From NCBI RefSeq assembly GCF_030272615.1, contig NC_081413.1, forward strand, positions 25,354,966-25,418,965: DNA of 64,000 nucleotides. Reading direction: 5' to 3'. A model generated the notes under the pieces. The model did not search any database. It was not told where the DNA came from and saw only the letters and a list, made by a program, of their open reading frames with translations. This document shows, in pieces, positions 22,240-33,224 of this stretch; the stretch's first letter is position 1; each line of letters opens with the position of its first letter. Source of the DNA: Cryptomeria japonica. Taxonomy: Eukaryota > Streptophyta > Pinopsida > Cupressales > Cupressaceae. The position numbers and the translations under genes are program-made.

Positions 22240-25200
22240 TTATGCAAAGGATTGGATCAAAGGGATGGAAGGATGGAAAATATGCATTGGATAATGGATA
22301 GGGTATTGGAAGAATTGGGCTTCAGTGGATGGAAATAAAGGCAAGATCGACATTGGCACACACCTTGAGGGGTGATGGACTGATGGAGGAAAGATGTATT
22401 TTGGATATTGAGATTTTGACGGAGGAAAGGCTATGGATTTTGGGACATAAGAGCCCAAAATGGATGATGAAGGTGATGAAGGAATAGACTTGGAAGGTTT
22501 GGATGGAGGAATAGCAATTTTGGATGCCAAGTTGAATGTTTCCTTTTGTGCTTCAAGGAGCCTCTTGGGGATCCACATGGTTTTTGATTTTTCATGCTTT
22601 TGTGGTTCCTTGGAGTGCATTGCTTGCACAAGGGATTTAGGAACCCATATATATTTTGACTTTGCTTTATTTTGCTCAGTGGGCCTTTGTGGCCTTTTGG
22701 ATATTTCTTTTTCTTTATAGATCATATTTTTCTTTGTTTTGACATGTCGATTATATTGGACATGTTGATCCTTGAATACATGTGGATTTTTAGACTTATG
22801 ACTTTTATACTTGGCATCCAAATTTCTTGGAAGAGGGAATGAATGTCGGTGTGGATGGGAATGATATGGACTTCTTTTGGATGGATGAAATTTACTCAAG
22901 GATGTGTGCCTTTGCTGATGTTGCATAGGAGATGGAGGGATATAGGGACCTAGAATGGATGGAAGCGATGATGGGGAAGGTCGACATTTGGCTTTTGACT
23001 TTGAAGGGATACCAACGCCTTGAGTGTGAGCTCTATAGCCATGACCATTAGTATATTCTTTGATATGGAGGGGTTCTTTCTCATGAAGGTCTACTCCTTT
23101 ACCTTTATGAATATCTTGACTTGTAGGAGACTCTTTTCTTTGGGACGAAGACTCGAGTCCATTATGAGGTGGATATGATATGAGAGAAATAATGAGATCT
23201 TGAAGTGGATCGGATTGCACCAAAGTGGAAGAACCCATTATGCATGTCGAGGGTTCATGAACATCTTGCACTGACACGTTAGAATCATGAGGGGGATTAG
23301 GATCATGAGGGGGACTAGGAGTGTGTAGTGGACATGGTTCAATGACAGGCTCTTCAAGAGATGGAATGGTAGACATAATGGGATCATCACAAGAAATGTG
23401 ATCTTGGAGTGTATATGTTGGATTAGGACGAGGAGATGGAGGAACAAAAGGATCTTGTGGAGGATGTGAAGGAAGAATTTGATCTTGACAAGGAGGAAGA
23501 TCATTGGAATCCTCTTTAAAGGTGCTTTGCTCTGGACTTTCAATGGGATCATCGGAAAGGATGGAAGGGATATCTGGAATGTCAATGGGATCTGAAAAGA
23601 CATTTTGTTCATGAAATGGAAGGGGATCATTTGGGATTGGATGGACTAGAATATCTTGATCTTGCTCAGGGAATGGAGTGTCAATGGGACTTTGGATAGG
23701 ATGGACAAGAATAGGGGAATCATTGTGAGTGTCTGGGGAAATGGGATCCTGGTCAACAATTGGATGGGATGATAAGGTTTCAGGATCTTGATCTTGATCT
23801 GTTTCAACACGCGTTTCTCCATGCTCTAAATTATCCTCTTGACATGGGGTTGGACTTTGGATATGCATGGAGGATTCTGACAAGGAATCAATGTTTTGGC
23901 ATGAAGGAAATACACTTTGAACAATTGTGATGGATTCTGGCAAGGAATCAATGCTTGAACATGAGGAAGAGGGACTTCGAATGGGGTCCTCTAAAACAGG
24001 TAATGGCAGTAAAGTGCATGGTGGCATTGGGTCTTGTATTTCTGAAACATGACAAGGATGTGCATCATGAATTGGATTATTGATTATGGATAGCTCTTGG
24101 ATAATTTCATCCTTGGGTGTATTGTTTGATGAGGACAATATAGATGGTTCTTGTGAAACTTCTAAAGGTGTAGGGATAGATGCCACTGGAGAGTCAACTT
24201 GCTTGTGAGGGGATGAGGCATTGCTAGACATAAGTGTATTATCTTGATCTTCCTCAAAGAACTCACTTGGTAGTTTCCTTAAGAGCATTGCAATAAAGCC
24301 ACCTTTCTTTTTAGGTTTTGACATGATTGGATCTGGAATTTGAACTTGTTTTTGGTTTGATGTCATGTTTTGATATTGGACTTGGTTCAATTGTTCTGAC
24401 ATGTTTGAAACTTGGCTTGGTGTGTGTTGCAACCTTTGTTTTTGAATGTTTGGTCGTGGTTGTTGACATTGATATGTTGATTGAACTTGAACTTGTTGAT
24501 ATTCCACCATCGGTTGGACTATTTGTGGACATTGTATAGTTGGTTGGACATATTGTTGAAATTGGACCATTGGTTGTGTTGGTTGCATATGTTGGACAAT
24601 TGGTTGTGATGGTTGAAAATTTGATTGATAGTAAACACCTTCTTGTTCTTGTTGTGGAGGCACATAATGTTGAAATTGATATTGTCTCTTTTCTTGAAAC
24701 TGTTTCATCATCTCTATTTGGGAGAGGAGAGCTGGTATGTCTGATCGTTCGATAAGAGACCTTACATCAATTGGCTCAATATTTGGATTTTGACCTGGAA
24801 ATTTTCGAAACACTTTGGACATTTGTGATCTATTCTTCACAATGTTTTTCACTCTTTGTTCCAAAATCTCATTTTCATGAGCTAGCTTCTCCTCTAGTTT
24901 TTGTATTTGGAGACTTGTTTCATCATAAAAAGTTTGATCAATATTGCCTTGTTGTTGGGTTGGATAGAACTGTGATTGCATTGTTGGTTGATATGTCAAA
25001 CTTTGTTGCATCATTGGTGTTTGGAACCTTGTTTCAATAGACATGTCACTATGCAAATGCAATATTTTGGAATTTTTCAAGGATAATGTATGATATGCAA
25101 CTAAATGCAAACCAAATAGATGAAAATGCAACCTATGGCAAGAATGCAACCTATGTTTTTGGTTGTTTTTGAAGATTTTGACAAACTTTTTGGAATGCAA
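22240..25200 (-). CDS. 986-codon proline/glutamine-rich protein of element C, unknown function
   Basis: This is the longest intact frame in the window and the only long ORF of element C. The first 52 residues look like leader sequence, so the second methionine (codon at 25042-25044, MSIETRFQTP) is a likelier start, giving 934 residues. Visible features in order: a glutamine-rich N-terminus; a probable coiled coil at about residues 95-125 (LQIQKLEEKLAHENEILEQR); a Q/P-rich stretch to about 290 with repeated PQ, QP(T/I)VQ and MVQ units; a basic KPKKKGG segment; a long acidic D/P/S-rich middle with DQDQDP-type runs; then a basic C-terminal third with SILGPYIPPSP and SILGSYVPKS. No zinc knuckle, protease, RT or integrase motif is seen. 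A shortened relative is in element B. A structural or nucleic-acid-binding role replacing Gag is conceivable but unproven. Confidence 0.7.
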   Translation of the reverse strand: MHSKKFVKIFKNNQKHRLHSCHRLHFHLFGLHLVAYHTLSLKNSKILHLHSDMSIETRFQTPMMQQSLTYQPTMQSQFYPTQQQGNIDQTFYDETSLQIQKLEEKLAHENEILEQRVKNIVKNRSQMSKVFRKFPGQNPNIEPIDVRSLIERSDIPALLSQIEMMKQFQEKRQYQFQHYVPPQQEQEGVYYQSNFQPSQPIVQHMQPTQPMVQFQQYVQPTIQCPQIVQPMVEYQQVQVQSTYQCQQPRPNIQKQRLQHTPSQVSNMSEQLNQVQYQNMTSNQKQVQIPDPIMSKPKKKGGFIAMLLRKLPSEFFEEDQDNTLMSSNASSPHKQVDSPVASIPTPLEVSQEPSILSSSNNTPKDEIIQELSIINNPIHDAHPCHVSEIQDPMPPCTLLPLPVLEDPIRSPSSSCSSIDSLPESITIVQSVFPSCQNIDSLSESSMHIQSPTPCQEDNLEHGETRVETDQDQDPETLSSHPIVDQDPISPDTHNDSPILVHPIQSPIDTPFPEQDQDILVHPIPNDPLPFHEQNVFSDPIDIPDIPSILSDDPIESPEQSTFKEDSNDLPPCQDQILPSHPPQDPFVPPSPRPNPTYTLQDHISCDDPIMSTIPSLEEPVIEPCPLHTPSPPHDPNPPHDSNVSVQDVHEPSTCIMGSSTLVQSDPLQDLIISLISYPPHNGLESSSQRKESPTSQDIHKGKGVDLHEKEPLHIKEYTNGHGYRAHTQGVGIPSKSKAKCRPSPSSLPSILGPYIPPSPMQHQQRHTSLSKFHPSKRSPYHSHPHRHSFPLPRNLDAKYKSHKSKNPHVFKDQHVQYNRHVKTKKNMIYKEKEISKRPQRPTEQNKAKSKYIWVPKSLVQAMHSKEPQKHEKSKTMWIPKRLLEAQKETFNLASKIAIPPSKPSKSIPSSPSSSILGSYVPKSIAFPPSKSQYPKYIFPPSVHHPSRCVPMSILPLFPSTEAQFFQYPIHYPMHIFHPSIPLIQSFA

Positions 25201-26030
25201 ATCTAAGAAAGGGACCCTTGGGAAAATTGGAATGATATCTAGACCTTAAAGGACAAAAGGATGCAAGTGACAAAAGGACAAATGACAAAGTCTCCCCTAT
25301 ATGCTTGGATACTAAGCTAGGTTTGACCAAATGATATTGATGACAAAAGGATAAAAGATTTCATAAGGTCTAGACTTCTTAACAATGACTTAGGGTTTAC
25401 CAAAGATTTGGATTACTCAAGTATGACAAGACCTAGTTTTATATGCAAAGGGACAATTTCTATGATATGATAATGACTTAAGCTTAATGAAGAGACTTAG
25501 GGTATGCAAATATGAATGTATGACAATGGTATAACTTTAATGCAAGAGGACACATGCAAATGGATGACTCTTATTGATATGCAAAGGAGTATGACTTAGG
25601 TGAAACTTAACCTTGGTACTTGATAATGAACTTTGCAAAATGCAACTTAGGATGAACTTAAATGTAAGTGACATGCATGTTGAGACAAAATTTTGAACAA
25701 TGTTTGACAACCATATTTGAAGGTGTTTTGAAATTTGTTGGATGAAATGCTCTTATGTTTAACCTTGTTTTGAATCAATTTATTTTTGGAATGATACACT
25801 ATTCAACTTTTGACAAACAAAGAATACAAGATATTGCAACTTAGACTCAAGACAATCATGCTCATTTCCACATTTCTTATGGTAGGCAAGGACATTAGGT
25901 ACTTGAGAGGTAGACTCATTATGGGATTCAAGGAGAATACATAGATGCTTGACCCCACGGGCTCCCCTCCACGGCACTCACTTCTCAGGACAGCCAAGCA
26001 TCAGTCCCCATGGAATCTCCCCATGGCAAA
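25201..26030. other. ORF-proximal leader of element C
   Basis: No gene is seen. The sequence is rich in ATGACTTAGG and GCAAATG words. Overlapping minus-strand frames at 25780-25997 are short and unsupported. Confidence 0.4.
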
Positions 26031-26540
26031 CTTAGTATCTCTTCCAAGTATCCGAATTTGTCCTTCTCAAGCAACTAGAAGGGTTTTTGGCCTCTAAAAA
26101 CAAGGTGTTTAGTAAGGATTTCTATTAAGCATTACTCCTTGATGTCACGCAAGCGTGATTGAGACATTAAGCCATCAAGATACCAAACAAATGTAGTCAC
26201 GCAAGAACGATTTAGACCAAAAGGCCCTACTTAGATGTTGATATGAGAAAGAGTTTCAAGGGGCATCACTTCCCAAGTAACTACAATTCCCACGTAACAC
26301 TTCCTTCAAAGCTTTCGCTCATCAGGTATTTGTTTATAGTGAGTTAGAATGCCAAGGAATTCTAGCCGTACTCACTTTGGGTCGTTCCCTTCTCACGATT
26401 ATCACTTGCTTGGAAAAGCAAAGTGGTCGGGAAGGCAGGCCCTCTAAGGGTGACAAACAATCAACGACATGAGCATGGTATTGAAGATCTGGATTTCTGA
26501 TCACCCTAAAAGGATGAGAGCATACTCTCCTACTCCAATG
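26030..26540 (-). other. Conserved leader domain, copy C
   Basis: The minus strand shows GAGAGTATGCTCTCATCC, GGGTGATCAGAAATCC, GGGCCTGCCTTCCCGA, GAGAAGGGAACGACC and CTAACTCACTATAAAC in the same order as in A, B and D. It is the most diverged copy. Confidence 0.65.
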
Positions 26541-26861
26541 TCAAACTCAACAATCAAATCAAAAACATGTCCATTCCAACCTACTTATAAATCACTAAGT
26601 GCCTAATTAAAAATCTCAAACACACAGTTTGGTTGTTTCTCCAAGGCAACCTGCAAAACCCAAGTTAGAGGTTTGATTTGTTGTCTTTGACCATCGATTC
26701 TGCATAACACATGTTAGTAGTTTGATTTGTAGTCTTTGCCATGCGTATTCCAAGATTCTGCACAAATAATTAGTACCAAAATCCAAAGCACAGAAAACAG
26801 AATGCAAAAACACCAAAAATTTCAAGTAAAAACTGCATTTTTCACCTCTGTTCTGGACTTT

Positions 26862-26978
26862 ACACAAGCGCAAGATTCATGACACAGGTGCAAGATGTAT
26901 GACACAAGCGCAAGATGTCACCTACACAAGCGCAAGATGCATGACACAAGCGCAAGATGCATGACACAAGCGCGGAAG
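26862..26978. repeat. 20-bp ACACAAGCGCAAG array, C PBS-proximal
   Basis: Cores start at 26862, 26882, 26902, 26924, 26944 and 26964. Steps are 20 bp with one 22. Spacers are more uniform (ATGCATG) than in A/B, so this array looks younger or more recently amplified. The same core recurs inverted at 19451-19559. Confidence 0.9.
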
Positions 26979-27080
26979 TGTCCAGAATACCCTGCACGGC
27001 CCTGTTTTTGGGTTTTTTTGACCTGCAAACAACTTGAAAGCACTCAAAACACCATAAAGAGGATTAGAAGGTTAGTTTTC

Positions 27081-27096
27081 ACGTCGAGTTCACCAA
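27081..27096 (-). other. Primer-binding site of element C
   Basis: Minus strand TTGGTGAACTCGACGT, close to the LTR edge. Element G has the same site (TTGGTGAACCCGACGT). B and D use a different one. Confidence 0.8.
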
Positions 27097-27100
27097 TTAA

Positions 27101-28711
27101 TGTAGCATCAGAATTAGGAATCATCAAAGCAATATATAAAAGGACATATTATTCATTATTAGCTCAATCACAAACACACATTGCAATGATCTAATCCTAA
27201 GCACACTCAATAGAGATATGAAAACAAAGCATTCAAAATGAAAGATTATGCAAACCAAATGCAGAATTGAATGCTCCTTCCATGTGGCTCCATTGTTCTT
27301 CTTTCCTCTTCAATGGATTTGTGGATCTCACCTACAAGTGCACATACAATTGAAAGCAAGATTGATGAAAAGCTCAAGAGTACTAGAAGCGTAAGTTCGA
27401 TAGTTTGATTAAGGATTCGGATTAGCTTTGATTGAAAATCATCCAATTTATAGAAGAATTGGATAAATGACAAGATTAGCATGATGCAATTCAAATGGAA
27501 ATTGCAAATCAATATGACAAATTATGACAAATTATGCACTTTCCATGCACAATTTGATTGATTGATAATTGATGACAAATTATGACACATTCTATGTCAA
27601 AATTGATTGATTGTCAATTATGACAATTTATGACAAATTGACATGCCATTCCCATGGAATTAGGAGATGAAATAGGAGGGAAAAGAAATTAGAAATTAAG
27701 AAAATTAGAAAATTGAAATTGATGACAATTAGGAATTAGAAATTGATGGAAAAATAGGAAATTAGGAACTAGAAGAAATTAGGTAAATTAATTAATAATT
27801 TGTCATTTATTAATTAATTTACAAGAGGAAGAATAATTAGCCAATTAAATAAAGATTTAATTGTAATGAGAAGACTTAGGATTAATAAATATTTTAGTAA
27901 TCCTAGAGGAAGAAATGACAAATTAGGTTAAATGAATAAATCATAAAACCCTAGAAGGCGAATTAGGTCTTGATGAAAGATAATTGACTTGATCATGATT
28001 TGATTTTGGATTGATAAATGACCAATGTGATAAATGATTTGACTGATAAATGTGCCAATTGACGAGGAACAATGACAAATTGATCCAAATTGACATAATA
28101 GAGACAGACAATGATCGATAACGAAATGATCGCAAAATGACAAAATTGACAAGAGGACAAGGATCGATGATAAAATAGATTACAAGACGACAAGATTGGA
28201 AATGACCACGATCGATGACAAATTGATCGCAAATGACAAGATCGAACATGACAACAATCGATGAAAAATCGATCGTAAAACGACAAGATTGATAAACCGA
28301 TCGCCAGATGATAAGATTGAAAAGAGGACAAAACCCTAATTAGGATTGACGATGTCCAAAATGATAAGATTGAAAAGAGAGCAACGATTGATGACAAATC
28401 GATCGCAAGATTGACAGGAGGAGAAAACCCTAATTAGGATTGACGATGTCCAAAATGATGACAAATTAGCACGCACATTGATGCAACAGGATAAAATCGA
28501 TCAAAATCATGACTAGATAGTGTTGTCGACAAGACCAAATTTGAGGACAAGATGACTGAAGAATGCAGAAGAATGACTCGATGCTCGCAAATGATAAAGA
28601 TCAAGTGCGATCATAGGAGAAATGTTAATGCGACGCAAAAACCTAAAATGAGGCAATGCGCAAATGTTAAAGTATGACTCCGCAAGCGTTGACCATTTTT
28701 AGGTGTCTACA
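27101..28711 (-). mobile_element. 5' LTR of element C
   Basis: 1611 bp, pairing with 17305-18916. By eye about one difference per hundred bases, mostly transitions, many of them in CG dinucleotides. Confidence 0.93.
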
Positions 28712-28839
28712 CTAATGTATCTATTTTGTAGGTTGCCTAAAAGAATTCAACTAAATTCTATGTCTTCTTTAATCTTTCTAGGCACATTTGATTTTGCTAA
28801 TGGAAATGAACAATCATGTTTTATGTGTTTTGATGATAG

Positions 28840-29440
28840 GCGAGTATGCTCTCACCTTTCTTAGGTGATCAGAAAGCTAGACTCATCCTTTGCTTTCATT
28901 AGTGCATTTCTTTAGTGGGTCTGCCCTCCTGAGGAGCTAATAACTCTTATCCATTAAGGCCGGTGAGAGGGGAACGACCTAAGTGGGAATGGCTAACGTG
29001 AAGTAATCCAACCCACTATAAAATAAATGTGATTTGATGAAAATCAAGTCAATGGTAGTGCTCGGTAATAACTCTCCTTTGTACCTTCGAGTATATCAAA
29101 CCTTGGTTTTCAAGGCTGCGAGACCTCTTAATTGAGTTTATACCTCGATGTGCAGAATGGATCCCTTACTAGTTCCGGTTAAATTAGTAGCTAGTTGATT
29201 CACCTCCGAAAGGGTGATAATCTTTGTTCAAGAGAGATAGTAACTCTCCCAAGACACTTGCCATATCGTGCCCCCATTAGCGTTTGGAGTCGGATAATAC
29301 GCTGATGAGAATCCATTGCGTGAGACTCAGCGGTTGTATTATGATTAGCTATTGGGTGTGTACCTAAGCTTGCAAGCAAAGGTTTTCTCTCTCAGCCAAC
29401 TTCCTTAGGTAGCGTAATGTGAATGAAGGTCACTAATCAT
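28840..29440 (+). other. Conserved leader domain, copy D
   Basis: Boxes in order: GAGTATGCTCTCACC, TTAGGTGATCAGAAAGC, GGGTCTGCCCTCCTGAGG, AAGGCCGGTGAGAGGGGAACG followed by ACCTAAGTGGGAATGGC, and CCAACCCACTATAA. It lies between the two D arrays and upstream of gag, the same order as in A and B on their own strand. This copy is in an element that still has recognisable gag-pol. Confidence 0.7.
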
Positions 29441-29577
29441 ATCATGTGTTTGCTATGTATTCATCCCTTAAACAAAAAATCAGACATTCAAAACTGGAAA
29501 ACATAAGCAAAAAATCAAACTTCACAAATCAAAATTCTGTCAAACAAACATTTTTTTATCTCTATTATGTCCTCTGT

Positions 29578-29810
29578 CATACGAGTTTGTCTGTTTGTTG
29601 TATGAGGTATCTACTTTGTCATATGGTCCGGTGGGAATTGTCGTATGAGCCTATGTAGTAGAAAATTTTATATTATCATTCATCGTCCGGTCCAGTGAAA
29701 AGTGTCATACAAGTCACCTTAGTAGAGGATTTTCTATCGTGCGAGATTTCTGGTTTGTCATATGAGCTATATAAATTATCATTCGGGTCTATGTAGTCTG
29801 TTGTATGAAA
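29578..29810. repeat. 21-22-bp-phased TYGTAYGA array, D gag-proximal
   Basis: Cores start at 29578, 29598, 29619 and 29641, then 29705, 29737, 29758, 29779 and 29801. Most steps are 20-22 bp. It has decayed further than the PBS-proximal array. 29810-30365 is leader without visible features except CTATCATCCTTTATC-type words. Confidence 0.8.
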
Positions 29811-30365
29811 TTATGTCTCTGTTGGTCCAAAATTGTCTTCTTGCGCATCTTTTTCAGATCTGTCATATTTGCTTGGTCAATTTACAATGAGCATAAACAC
29901 CTGATATATGTCGCTTTGTGCTTAGATTATCTTCTTTGTTCACTTGGTCAAGTTATCATCTGTCAAAATTAGACTCTAGAACATAAACACCTCAATATTT
30001 TCAAGTGCTCACATTCAACAAGTTCAAGATCTAAGCATCTTGGAGTGCATTATCACCCTCATCGATAAATTGATCACTCAAACATAGTTTCTCATCAGGA
30101 TCTATCATCCTTTATCATGAAACTACAACACTCTGTCAGAATAATCTTGTCCCACATCGTAGGATATATCGTTCCTATTGGACTTGATTTTTATAAAATC
30201 ATCATCATTGCACTCCCAAAACCGAAGATCAAAAAACTTGCAAACTTTTAAACACTTGAATCATCTTTTCGTGTCATATCGCACTATCACATTTACATTG
30301 ATAGTTGATCACTTATCAAAACAACTTTCGGATAAACGAATCCTAGCACAATATCTAACACGTGT

Positions 30366-33224
30366 ATGCCCGTTCTAACTAGAGCTCAGAAACGAAGAAT
30401 CACAGAGACGGAAATCGAAACATTGGAAATAACTGAAGAGCATAGAACCATGAAACATGAAGATGAAATACAAGTTGAAGGAGAAATAACATAACAAAAT
30501 ATCAGAGACATCAAAAAAGATCCTCAATTCGATAAATTTATGTAGAAATTATTAGAGGGAGAAAAAGAAAAATATTTCCTAATGTTAGCAAAATCTAGTG
30601 CTACACTCCCCCAAGTTTTTGATGTGAACAAATTGACACAAAAGAAAAGTGATCTTCCTCCTAGTAATGAACAATATGAGGATATTTTTGGTCTCAATAT
30701 GAATGACACATAAATTCCTAGTAACACCAAAACCAATGAAGAAACTTACATTCCCAAAAGAGATGAAGTAGAAATTTTGAATAACATTCAATCCAATGAA
30801 GATACAAGAAGGGATAGAGATGAAACAAGAAGAGATTCAGATCCTCCTAGAATACAAAATCATGGTTATGCAAGAACAAATCATGTTGATAATCCTATCA
30901 CAACTCTCACACAACAACTACAAACACTGCAAACACAAATTCAAGATATGCAGAGAGGAAATGTTAGAAGATACTCACTTCAAGAAATATGTCCTAATAT
31001 ATTCAACAAAAATCTAAACATGATACCATTTCCTATAGGTTGTGAAACTCCTAGATACAAAAAAATATGATGGAAGCACTGACCCTTAAGATCATATATG
31101 AGAACTTTACACAATGAGCATGGAGTTTGCACATGAGGATACCTACTTGATGAGATTATTTCTGAAAAGCTTAACTGGATTAGCTATGGAATGGTTCTCC
31201 AAACTTCCACTTGGAATCAGATCATTCTCAGAGTTGGTGGATAAGTTTGTTTCACAATACTCTTACAACATACAACATGAAGTAACAATTCTAGACCTAT
31301 GTAATGCCAAACAAAAGAGTGGAGAACCTTTCATGACATTTTTACAACGATGGAGAAGGTTAGCTTCGCGGTATCCTCATATAGTGCCAGAGTATGAAAA
31401 AATGGACATATTCATCAACAACCTTAATGATCAAATGAGTTATTATTTAAAAATGAAAGGAAATCAAAGTTTTGGAAAAATGATTGATACTAGAATCAGA
31501 ATGGAAGAAGCCATGATAAAGAAAGGTGAATTGAAAATATACAAAGACAGAGTTCATCCTCCTAACAACACTAATAACAAAAATCACAATGATAAGCCAA
31601 AGTTTTGGAATAGAAATCATAATGTCGTAAATGATGGAATAGTGGATAACAACAATATGAAACCAAAGCAACCAGTTTTTAATTTATCCACTCACTCAAC
31701 AGCGGCTCAGCAAAACAATCATCACCAAAAAGCAACTATCAAAAATTTCTTTCAAAGACAATTTACAAACATTGGTGAACCCCTTGGGTCAGCACTAAAG
31801 ACGCTTATCGCAAACAAATTGATTACTTTGCTAGAAGAAAGGAACTACGAACCACAAATAAAACCACCTTGGTGGAATGATAACCATTATTGCGATTTCC
31901 ATCGAAACAAGGGACATCACACATATAATTGTCAACGATTGAAACATGTTATCCAAGATTTGATTGACAATGGGGTAATAACTGTGGATGGACATACAAC
32001 AAATGAATCTCATACAACTTTTAAAACTCCACTTCCAAACTATGAGAAAGGTGAATCATCAACAACAAATAATGGTAAGGGTAAAGTGAAGGTAAACTAT
32101 GCTCATACATATGATAATGTGGTAAACATGATTGTAGTTAAAGAAAAGCAAAATCAAGAACCTGCTCATGCTAGCACAAGAAGAAAAGCCAAATTTATTT
32201 TTTCGGGTCCTATGACAAACACATCATCCACTACCAAACAATACAATCTAGTGGATCAATTGTAGAAAACACCTGCACAAATATCCATCTTAGAACTTTT
32301 AAAGCTTTCACCTGCACACAAAGAAATTCTTGAACGATCATTAGTAGATACAACAATGTCCAAATATATTGATATCAATCAATTCCAAACCATGGTGGGA
32401 CACCTCACAACCCCTCACTTCTTAGCATTCACTAAAGAAGAAGACATGTCCTTGCAACATCCCCATAATGCTCCCTTGCATATCAAAGTCATCATTCATA
32501 AGATGTGAGTTAAACATGTCCTAATAGATGGAGGAGTTGTCTTAAACATTTGCTCTTTAAGTCTTGTCTGTGCTCTAGGTTATTCAAAAGATGCAGTTGA
32601 TCCCCAGAAAAAGATCACCATTAAAGCCTATGATGAAGAAGAACGTTCCTCTAAAGGAATTGTGATGTTACCCATCAGAGTGGGACCTTTATAGAAAGAC
32701 ACAGCATGCCAAGTTCAAGACTTTGATTTATCATACAGCATACTCTTGGGAAGACCCTGGATACATGACATACAAGTTGTTCCATCAACATACCATCAGT
32801 ACTTAAAGTTTCCCTACAATGGGCAGGAAATCACGATCTCAATAGATTCAAATCCATTTCAGTATTGTAGTAATCTTAAACTAGTTCAAGAAGTCATTGT
32901 TCCTCATAATAGGGAGGCATCATCTTCGAACACACAATCCAAGGAACAATCATTTGCCTCTATTTTGTCAAGTATGGAAAAACAAATGCAGCTAAGAGAT
33001 CAAGGGAATGGAGAATATTCAATATTCCAATTACCACTTTCTCCTAAATCCTTTGGAAAACCATCAAACTCTAAACAAAAACCAATTGTAAAACATCTTC
33101 CGATATTTGATGGAGAATTTGTTACTAGAACCTTATCAGAGGAAACAAAAGACAAAGATGTGCTACAGTGGCTATATAAGGACGAAGAATTTCAACAAAA
33201 GATCAACAATGTTCGCATACCTAC
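30366..33224 (+). pseudogene. Gag and protease of element D, interrupted by element E
   Basis: The start at ATG 30366 (MPVLTRAQKRR) is chosen because it opens the frame that leads into gag and matches the usual Tat gag opening. A coiled-coil-like segment lies near 30890-30970. The gag core follows at 31114-31550 (TYLMRLF, MEWFSKLP, FVSQYSYNI). A CCHC-like CDFHRNKGHHTYNC is at 31890-31935. The retropepsin VLIDGG is at 32519-32536, and LLGRPWIH follows near 32745. Stops in frame: TAA 30492, TAG 30543, TAA 30711, TAA 31087, TGA 31099, TAG 32263, TGA 32506, TAG 32692. One extra A in a run near 31063 shifts the frame. Element E splits the polyprotein at 33224. Confidence 0.85.

Larger units (their letters stand above)
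17305..28711 (-). mobile_element. Element C, non-autonomous LTR retrotransposon with a 986-codon ORF
   Basis: Near-identical LTRs at 17305-18916 and 27101-28711 read minus, flanked by CTAAT (17300-17304 and 28712-28716). The primer-binding site is left of the right LTR and the polypurine tract right of the left LTR. The 8.2 kb interior has no gag, RT or integrase but one long intact ORF (22240-25200). LTR start, PPT, leader domain and 3' modules match D and B, while the primer-binding site matches element G instead. The few LTR differences are mostly C/T and G/A, indicating a recent insertion, younger than its host D. Confidence 0.93.

Noticed and set aside
22460-25040. Plus-strand ORFs of 70-89 codons opposite the 986-codon frame
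   Set aside because: Shadows of the longer minus-strand ORF; no initiation context or domain.
31447-32013. Minus-strand ORFs opposite D gag
   Set aside because: Antisense shadows of the gag frame.
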